From CAZEID01 sp964512075 (GTDB lineage: Bacteria; Patescibacteriota; WWE3; 9FT-COMBO-53-11): a DNA stretch of 9,476 nucleotides. The stretch's first letter is position 1. Each line of letters starts with the position of its first letter. Below, piece after piece: positions 5,272-9,476 of this stretch. The notes beneath the pieces were generated by a model. It did not search any database and was not told the DNA's origin. It worked only from the letters and a program-made list of their open reading frames with translations. The stretch spans positions 1 to 9,476 of the forward strand of contig CAZEID010000002.1 in NCBI GenBank assembly GCA_964512075.1, read 5' to 3'. Made by a program: the position numbers and the translations under genes.

Positions 5272-5724
5272 ATGGTAGTTACCGTAGAGGAGATCAAAAA
5301 GTTGCGGAGCGAAACCAACGCTCCGGTTATGGAAGTGAAGCGCGCTTTGGAAGAGGCAGGCGGGGACCCGGTCCAAGCCAAGAAGATTTTGCAAGGGAAA
5401 GCCTTGATTCGGGCCGAAAAGAAGAAGGAGCGGGAAGTCGGTGAGGGTCAGATCTTTTCCTACATTCACTCTGGGGGAAAGGTGGGAGTACTGCTGGATT
5501 TGCGTTGCGAGACCGACTTTGTGGCCCGGACCGATCTTTTTCAGAATCTGGGGAAGGAGTTAACCCTTCAGATTGCCTCCATGAATCCGGCTAGCGTGGA
5601 GGAGCTGTTGGAACAGGAGTACATTCGAGAGCCAGGGAAGAAAATTGCCGACCTCGTCGGTGCCGCTTCCGGAACTCTGGGGGAACACGTCAAGATTGAA
5701 CGGTTTATTCGTTATGACATCTGA
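5272..5724 (+). CDS. tsf: Elongation factor Ts, short form
   Basis: EF-Ts catalyses GDP/GTP exchange on EF-Tu in the cytoplasm. The N-terminal UBA-like domain covers residues about 1-45 (V-E-E-I-K-K-L-R-S-E-T-N-A-P-V-M), and the EF-Tu-contacting motif T-D-F-V-A-R is at 81-86. The chain then passes from I-A-S-M-N-P straight to the C-terminal signature (L-G-E-H-V-K-I-E-R-F-I-R-Y, 136-148). At 150 residues it is far shorter than the roughly 280-residue E. coli protein and shorter than the about 196-residue Thermus form. It keeps one core subdomain, so it looks naturally compact rather than truncated: both ends are intact and no frameshift is visible. Only a weak CAGGG precedes the start. Its last 11 bases overlap frr, implying translational coupling. 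Confidence 0.95.
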   Translation: MVVTVEEIKKLRSETNAPVMEVKRALEEAGGDPVQAKKILQGKALIRAEKKKEREVGEGQIFSYIHSGGKVGVLLDLRCETDFVARTDLFQNLGKELTLQIASMNPASVEELLEQEYIREPGKKIADLVGAASGTLGEHVKIERFIRYDI

Positions 5725-6253
5725 TTTGGAGCGGAGGTTCGAAGAGATTATTCGGCAGCTTCGCACTGATCTGGCGGCGATTCGCACCGGGCGGGCGACT
5801 ACTTCTTTGGTAGAAGATCTGCCGGTGGTTGTTTACGGGTCTACGTTGACGCTGAAGGAGTTAGCTTCGCTGTCGATTCCCGAGGTCCGGCAAATTCTGA
5901 TCTCCCCTTGGGATAAAAGTATTATTCCCGAGATTGAGCGGGCGTTGCGGGAGCGGGGTTTTAGCCCGGTAGTGGAAGAAGCGGTTTTGCGGGTGGTTCT
6001 TCCGCAGCTGACGGGGGAAGAACGGGAAAAGCTCCAGCGGGAGGTGGGAGAAAGGGTGGAGGAAGCTCGAGTGGCAGTAAGATTAGCTCGGCGGGAGGAG
6101 ATAGAAAGGGTGGAAAGGGCGCGGAAGGAGAAAGAGATTTCGGAAGATGACGAATTCTCCCAAAAGAGGCAGATCGATACCCTCTTGGAAAATTATAACC
6201 GGCGGATTGAAGGGATTTATCTGGAGAAGCTGGCTCAATTGGCCCCGCGTTGA
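5714..6253 (+). CDS. frr: Ribosome recycling factor
   Basis: RRF splits post-termination ribosomes together with EF-G. The 179-residue product has the expected length (about 185) and landmarks: R-T-G-R-A (24-28), the domain II strand region with V-Y-G-S-T-L-T-L-K-E-L (40-50), I-S-P-W-D (63-67), L-P-Q-L-T-G-E-E-R (96-104), and the long helical domain I with R-V-A-V-R-L-A-R-R (119-127) and I-S-E-D-D-E (142-147). The ATG at 5714 matches the family's N-terminus; the frame stays open farther upstream inside tsf, but that part is not RRF-like. No Shine-Dalgarno sequence is evident, and the 11-base overlap with tsf suggests initiation by coupling. In most bacteria pyrH sits between tsf and frr; here it is absent. 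Confidence 0.96.
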   Translation: MTSDLERRFEEIIRQLRTDLAAIRTGRATTSLVEDLPVVVYGSTLTLKELASLSIPEVRQILISPWDKSIIPEIERALRERGFSPVVEEAVLRVVLPQLTGEEREKLQREVGERVEEARVAVRLARREEIERVERARKEKEISEDDEFSQKRQIDTLLENYNRRIEGIYLEKLAQLAPR

Positions 6254-6268
6254 GATATGCGATAGTTT

Positions 6269-7315
6269 ATGGATTTAATTGCTCTAGGCCGCTTTCTCAT
6301 TTTACTTTCGATTCTCATTTTTGTGCATGAAACCGGCCATTTCTTAATGGCGCGGATTTTCGGCGTTAAAATCGAGGAATTTGGGTTTGGGCTCCCCCCG
6401 CGGGTTTTTGGGAAACGGGTTAAAGGGACAATTTATTCGCTGAACCTTCTCCCAATCGGGGGTTTCGTCCGGCTGAAAGGGGAGGCGGGGGAATCTCTCG
6501 GATTCGGGGGGGCGGATTCTTTCGCTGTCCAGAGTAAATTCAAGCGGGTTCTGATTGTCGGAGCCGGGGTGCTGGGGAACTTTGGCTTGGCTTGGTTGAT
6601 CTTTTCGGTTTTGTTTAACTTCGGGGTGCGGGAGCCGGCGGGGAAAGTTCTGGTCCGGGAGGTCGCGGTCGGTTCGCCCGCCGCGGCGGCGATGATTCTC
6701 CCGGGGGATTTTGTTCTCTCGATCGCGGGGGAGCCGACGGAAACGGCCGATGAGCTTTTGCGCCTCACGAAGGAGCGTTTAGACCAGCCGGTCGAGCTGC
6801 GGATTGAACAGCACGGTTCCCCCGTGACCGTGACAGTGGTCCCTCGGAGCGCTCCTCCCGAAGGGGAGGGCCCCCTGGGAATTAGTATTACCACCGCTTT
6901 TACGACGAGAGCGGTTCCGTTTTGGCAAACACCGCTTTTAGGGTTCCGGGAGGCCGCTCGAGGCGTTTGGGGGATGCTTCGGGGACTGGGGGAGACGGTT
7001 GTCCATCTCTTTCGGGGAGAGACGGTTCAAGTGGGCGGGCCGGTGGCGATTTATGCCTATTCCCGAGATTACGCCGAGGGCGGTCTCTTTCCGTTCCTCA
7101 ACTTTATGGCCCTGCTTTCGCTAAATTTGGCAGTCGTCAATTTGCTCCCCATTCCGGCGCTAGACGGAGGACGGATTCTTTTCATCGGGGTTGAAGCTCT
7201 TCGCCGCAAGAAGCTCTCGCCTCAGGCGGAGGCGGCGATCAACTCGGTCGGCTTGGCTTTGCTAATTGGGCTAGTGGTTCTTCTTTCGATCCGAGATCTT
7301 CGGATCTATTTCTAA
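6269..7315 (+). CDS. rseP: Site-2 intramembrane zinc metalloprotease (RseP/M50 family)
   Basis: M50 proteases cut transmembrane segments of regulators or leftover signal peptides within the membrane. The 348-residue protein has the zinc-binding H-E-T-G-H (H20, E21, H24) in its first transmembrane helix, a second membrane segment near 93-116 with a G-N-F, and one PDZ domain at about 125-195. The third zinc ligand D299 lies in the N-L-L-P-I-P-A-L-D-G-G motif (291-301) of a late helix, followed by a last helix near 325-341. It has one PDZ domain where E. coli RseP has two, which is common outside Proteobacteria. The ATG at 6269 is 15 bases after frr, without a clear Shine-Dalgarno sequence, so it probably belongs to the rpsB transcript. 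No terminator follows. The next gene encodes a single-pass membrane protein with a cytoplasmic HTH, a plausible substrate by topology; this is inference. Confidence 0.95.
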   Translation: MDLIALGRFLILLSILIFVHETGHFLMARIFGVKIEEFGFGLPPRVFGKRVKGTIYSLNLLPIGGFVRLKGEAGESLGFGGADSFAVQSKFKRVLIVGAGVLGNFGLAWLIFSVLFNFGVREPAGKVLVREVAVGSPAAAAMILPGDFVLSIAGEPTETADELLRLTKERLDQPVELRIEQHGSPVTVTVVPRSAPPEGEGPLGISITTAFTTRAVPFWQTPLLGFREAARGVWGMLRGLGETVVHLFRGETVQVGGPVAIYAYSRDYAEGGLFPFLNFMALLSLNLAVVNLLPIPALDGGRILFIGVEALRRKKLSPQAEAAINSVGLALLIGLVVLLSIRDLRIYF

Positions 7316-7329
7316 TCCCCCGCTTCTAG

Positions 7330-7359
7330 TTGACAAACCTGTTCCTATTTTGCTAGATT
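7330..7359 (+). promoter_or_regulatory. Promoter of the HTH-membrane-fibre gene
   Basis: A perfect TTGACA -35 (7330-7335) is followed 18 bases later by TAGATT (7354-7359), with TG at 7351-7352 making it an extended -10 element. Transcription would start near 7366, about nine bases before the hairpin at 7375. It gives the downstream gene its own control despite the close position behind rseP. Confidence 0.65.
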
Positions 7360-7374
7360 GCCCCTGAAGATAAA

Positions 7375-7408
7375 CTTTTAATTTGCCTTAACTAAGGCGA
7401 ATTAAAAG
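7375..7408 (+). promoter_or_regulatory. 15-bp hairpin in the leader of the HTH-membrane-fibre gene
   Basis: CTTTTAATTTGCCTT (7375-7389) pairs along its whole length with AAGGCGAATTAAAAG (7394-7408), with one G-U pair and an AACT loop. It ends 11 bases before the ATG at 7420, and no Shine-Dalgarno sequence is visible in the remaining gap. No T-run follows, so it is not a classical terminator. It may be a translational control hairpin or a dyad operator, for instance for the gene's own HTH domain. Confidence 0.6.
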
Positions 7409-7419
7409 CAGATGCCCAA

Positions 7420-9476
7420 ATGGAGAATAACCTGCCCGATTCCTCGAAGCAGCTTTACCCGATTTCGGAAGCCGCCCGGTTTTTAGGTGTTCATCCCTCT
7501 ACTCTGCGGCTTTGGGAAAACCAGGGTTTAATTACCCCCCAGCGAACTCCCGGAGGGGATCGGCGTTACTCCCGAGGCCAATTGGAGGCGCTTCTGCGTC
7601 GCCAAATGGATGGTCGCCGCCGCGAAAATGGGGTTGCACCGGCGGCGGGCTCGTCACCTCCGCTCCAAAACATTCCCGTCCGCTCGTTGGAGCAGTATCG
7701 CATCCCCTCCCGATGGCCTCGCGTGGGGATGAGATTTTTGGTTCTGGGGCTAGCGATCGCTCTTCTTAACGGGGTTTGGTCGATCACTCCCGACCTAACT
7801 AAGGAACGGCTGAAACGGGCCTTCGCCCCCGGGCCCACCAGCCCGATTGTGGACGTAAATGATGTTTTCGAATACCGGATTAGGGAGGATTCGGTTTGGG
7901 AGATTGCGGCAAGATTTCCCCTGCGGATTGGCCGAATCGCGGCCGATTTTCTCGAAGTGGGGGAAAGCGCTTTGTTTAATACCTCCCGCTTCTTGGGGAC
8001 CGTTTTCTTTGGGGAAGGGGAAGACTATTTTGTTTCCCCCACCGGAGAATCCTCCTTCAAGTCCCTCACCAGCCTAGAGGGAGAGATTACTAGTCTAGAG
8101 GTCAAGAACCTGACCGTGACCGGCACTACTACCGGAGTGACCGGAACCGGGGGAGGAGGAATTGCGACCGGAGGGGATGCCGATACCCTGGAAGGGAAGC
8201 CGGGGGATTACTACCTCAACTGGGCGAACTTCACCCATACTCCCGCGATTGTTTCTTCAATAAATAATGTCTTCAACCACGAAGGAAACATCAACCTGGT
8301 CGCGGGAGCGAATATTATCATCACCCCCGATGACGGCGCCAATACCATCACCATCTCCTCGATCGCCGGCAGCGATGCCGATACCCTGGACGGACTGGAT
8401 TCCCTCCAGTTTCTCAGATCCGATACCAATGATTCCTTCACTTCCGGCACCTTAACCTTCGAGGTTGGGACGACCCTCCTCCTCGCCGACGGCTCGACCT
8501 TTACGGTGAACTCCTCCGCGATCACCTTAGGGAACGCTACTACCGATCTGATTGCCTTCGGGGGAACGGTCAACTCCGATATTGTCCCCTCCTTCAACGC
8601 CACCTACAACCTCGGTTCGGCGGGAATCCGCTGGGATATCGGCTACTTCGATGAGATTGTCGTGAATACTCTCTCCGCGGCTTCCTCCGACCTGGCCGGA
8701 ACGATCTCCTCCGACTTCTCGATCAACACCGACAACCCGGACGGAGAAGATGCCACCCTCACCTTCATCCGAGGCACCCAAACCCCCAACGCCGTTCTCC
8801 GCTGGGATGAGGCGAACGACCGCTACCGGTTTGAAAGCTTTGCGGTCTATCTGGACGCGAATCTCATCTCCGCTTCGACGGTTGAAGGAACTCAACTGAT
8901 CTCCACAATTGGGACGGGAACCGCTCCCCTTTCGGTCGCTTCGACCACCTTGGTTCCCAATCTCAACGTCCAATACCTGAATTCCCTCCAATCTTCTCAG
9001 TTTCTCAGATCGGATGCCGACACCTCCTTCACCTCGGGTACCCTAACTACCAATGCCGGAACGACCTTGGATATCAACGGCAACCTGGCTTGGGGGGGAG
9101 CGACGGTGACCGAGGCGCTGGATATGAACAACCAGCTTATTACCAACATTGGCAACGCCGGAACGGATTTTGATGCCAGTGGTGGATTAACACTTGCGGG
9201 AAACCTGACCATTAATGGAGGGGAGCTGTTTCTCACCCCGATTTCCTCCTCCAGCTCTACCACCGAAGGGACAATCTACTACGACTCCGACAACGACAAG
9301 CTTTACGTCTACGCCAACGGGGCTTTCCAGCGGCTGGCGACGGATATGACCAAATACTCCGCCAGCGACTCCGCGCTTGCCAACCAGGGTTACATCGAGA
9401 TCGTCCACAACCAAGGAACCAACGATCTCGCCCTGACGGCTTGGTATTACGATAGCATTCTCGGCCAATGGCGGAC
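7420..9476 (+). CDS. HTH-transmembrane-fibre fusion protein (runs off the right edge)
   Basis: One frame is open from ATG 7420 to the window end: 685 codons, no stop. Residues about 12-51 are a MerR/HTH_17-type DNA-binding unit (I-S-E-A-A-R-F-L-G-V, S-T-L-R-L-W-E, ending G-G-D-R-R-Y-S). A basic then proline-rich linker (about 60-100) leads to a single hydrophobic helix at about 105-122, preceded by R94, R98, R101 and R105, predicting an HTH-inside, C-terminus-outside topology. Residues about 128-225 are unrecognised; Y-R-I-R-E-D-S-V-W-E-I-A (152-163) faintly recalls LysM. From about 218 the sequence is T/S/N/G/D-rich and resembles phage tail fibres: A-D-T-L-x-G units (254-259, 320-325), T-Y-N-L-G-S-A-G-I-R-W (395-405), and G-T-I-Y-Y-D-S (617-623). 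Codon choice shifts to C-ending codons in this part. Function is unknown; a membrane-bound transcription regulator or an anchored surface fibre is possible. Confidence 0.9.
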   Translation, partial: MENNLPDSSKQLYPISEAARFLGVHPSTLRLWENQGLITPQRTPGGDRRYSRGQLEALLRRQMDGRRRENGVAPAAGSSPPLQNIPVRSLEQYRIPSRWPRVGMRFLVLGLAIALLNGVWSITPDLTKERLKRAFAPGPTSPIVDVNDVFEYRIREDSVWEIAARFPLRIGRIAADFLEVGESALFNTSRFLGTVFFGEGEDYFVSPTGESSFKSLTSLEGEITSLEVKNLTVTGTTTGVTGTGGGGIATGGDADTLEGKPGDYYLNWANFTHTPAIVSSINNVFNHEGNINLVAGANIIITPDDGANTITISSIAGSDADTLDGLDSLQFLRSDTNDSFTSGTLTFEVGTTLLLADGSTFTVNSSAITLGNATTDLIAFGGTVNSDIVPSFNATYNLGSAGIRWDIGYFDEIVVNTLSAASSDLAGTISSDFSINTDNPDGEDATLTFIRGTQTPNAVLRWDEANDRYRFESFAVYLDANLISASTVEGTQLISTIGTGTAPLSVASTTLVPNLNVQYLNSLQSSQFLRSDADTSFTSGTLTTNAGTTLDINGNLAWGGATVTEALDMNNQLITNIGNAGTDFDASGGLTLAGNLTINGGELFLTPISSSSSTTEGTIYYDSDNDKLYVYANGAFQRLATDMTKYSASDSALANQGYIEIVHNQGTNDLALTAWYYDSILGQWR
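8386..8457 (+). repeat. Fibre repeat, copy A (coding)
   Basis: It encodes residues 323-346 of the fibre protein and ends Q-F-L-R-S-D-x3-S-F-T-S-G-T-L-T. It aligns without gaps to residues 520-543 (8977-9048) with 17 of 24 identities. The A-D-T-L-D-G lead-in also occurs as A-D-T-L-E-G at residues 254-259. Such units are common in tail-fibre shafts. Confidence 0.7.
8977..9048 (+). repeat. Fibre repeat, copy B (coding)
   Basis: It encodes residues 520-543, beginning L-N-S-L-Q-S-S-Q-F-L-R-S-D, and is the partner of 8386-8457. The two copies are 591 bases apart (197 residues), which suggests duplication of a larger block followed by divergence rather than a short tandem array. Confidence 0.7.

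Noticed and set aside
5645..5713. Longer frr reading from inside tsf
   Set aside because: The extra 23 residues are a shadow of tsf in another frame; RRF similarity begins at ATG 5714.
7375..7408. Terminator of the rpsB-rseP transcript
   Set aside because: The stem is not followed by a T-run on either strand and lies downstream of a good promoter, within the next gene's leader.
8211..9468. Several open frames of 88-154 codons on the minus strand opposite the fibre region
   Set aside because: They arise from the repetitive, C-ending codon use of the plus-strand gene, and their products are low-complexity mirror sequences.
1..9476. CRISPR arrays, tRNA or rRNA genes, insertion sequences
   Set aside because: Reading both strands showed no regularly spaced direct repeats, no cloverleaf with a T-loop, no rRNA-like segments and no transposase.

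Overview
The window looks like a piece of a Candidate Phyla Radiation (Patescibacteria) genome, possibly from the Microgenomates side; the class-level guess is weak. The reasons are the standard genetic code (TGA is used as a stop), a mid-range GC content, a very short EF-Ts (150 aa), ThyX for thymidylate synthesis, a collapsed rpsB-tsf-frr-rseP order with no pyrH, uppS, cdsA or dxr between the genes, and large surface-type proteins carrying an N-terminal DNA-binding domain. This placement rests on gene content read by eye, not on a search.

Layout. Bases 1-250 (minus strand) hold the 5' end of a MerR/excisionase-type helix-turn-helix gene that runs off the left edge. A 224-base divergent spacer contains a strong stem-loop (376-428) and leads into topA (475-2544), a complete type IA topoisomerase with two C-terminal zinc ribbons. 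TopA carries short palindromic DNA repeats that look inserted in frame. A promoter-like sequence precedes a thymidylate-kinase-like gene (2664-3341) whose Walker A lysine and DR-motif aspartate are both replaced; it ends in an intrinsic terminator. After a 250-base non-coding stretch with base-pairing potential comes thyX (3592-4377), also followed by a terminator. Next is a tightly packed translation block, rpsB-tsf-frr, with the M50 site-2 protease gene rseP (6269-7315) directly behind it.

The right end is the most unusual part. From 7420 to the window edge one frame stays open for 685 codons, with no stop reached. It encodes a MerR-like HTH, a proline-rich linker, one transmembrane helix preceded by arginines, and then hundreds of residues of phage-tail-fibre-like repeats. 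It has its own promoter (TTGACA -35) and a 15-bp hairpin in its leader. Its HTH is paralogous to the one at the left edge.

How the genes fit together. topA, the kinase and thyX serve DNA topology and dTTP supply; rpsB, tsf and frr serve translation. The rseP / HTH-TM-fibre neighbourhood suggests a membrane signalling module in which an extracellular fibre is coupled to a cytoplasmic DNA-binding domain, with RseP as a candidate releasing protease. That last idea is inference from topology and adjacency.
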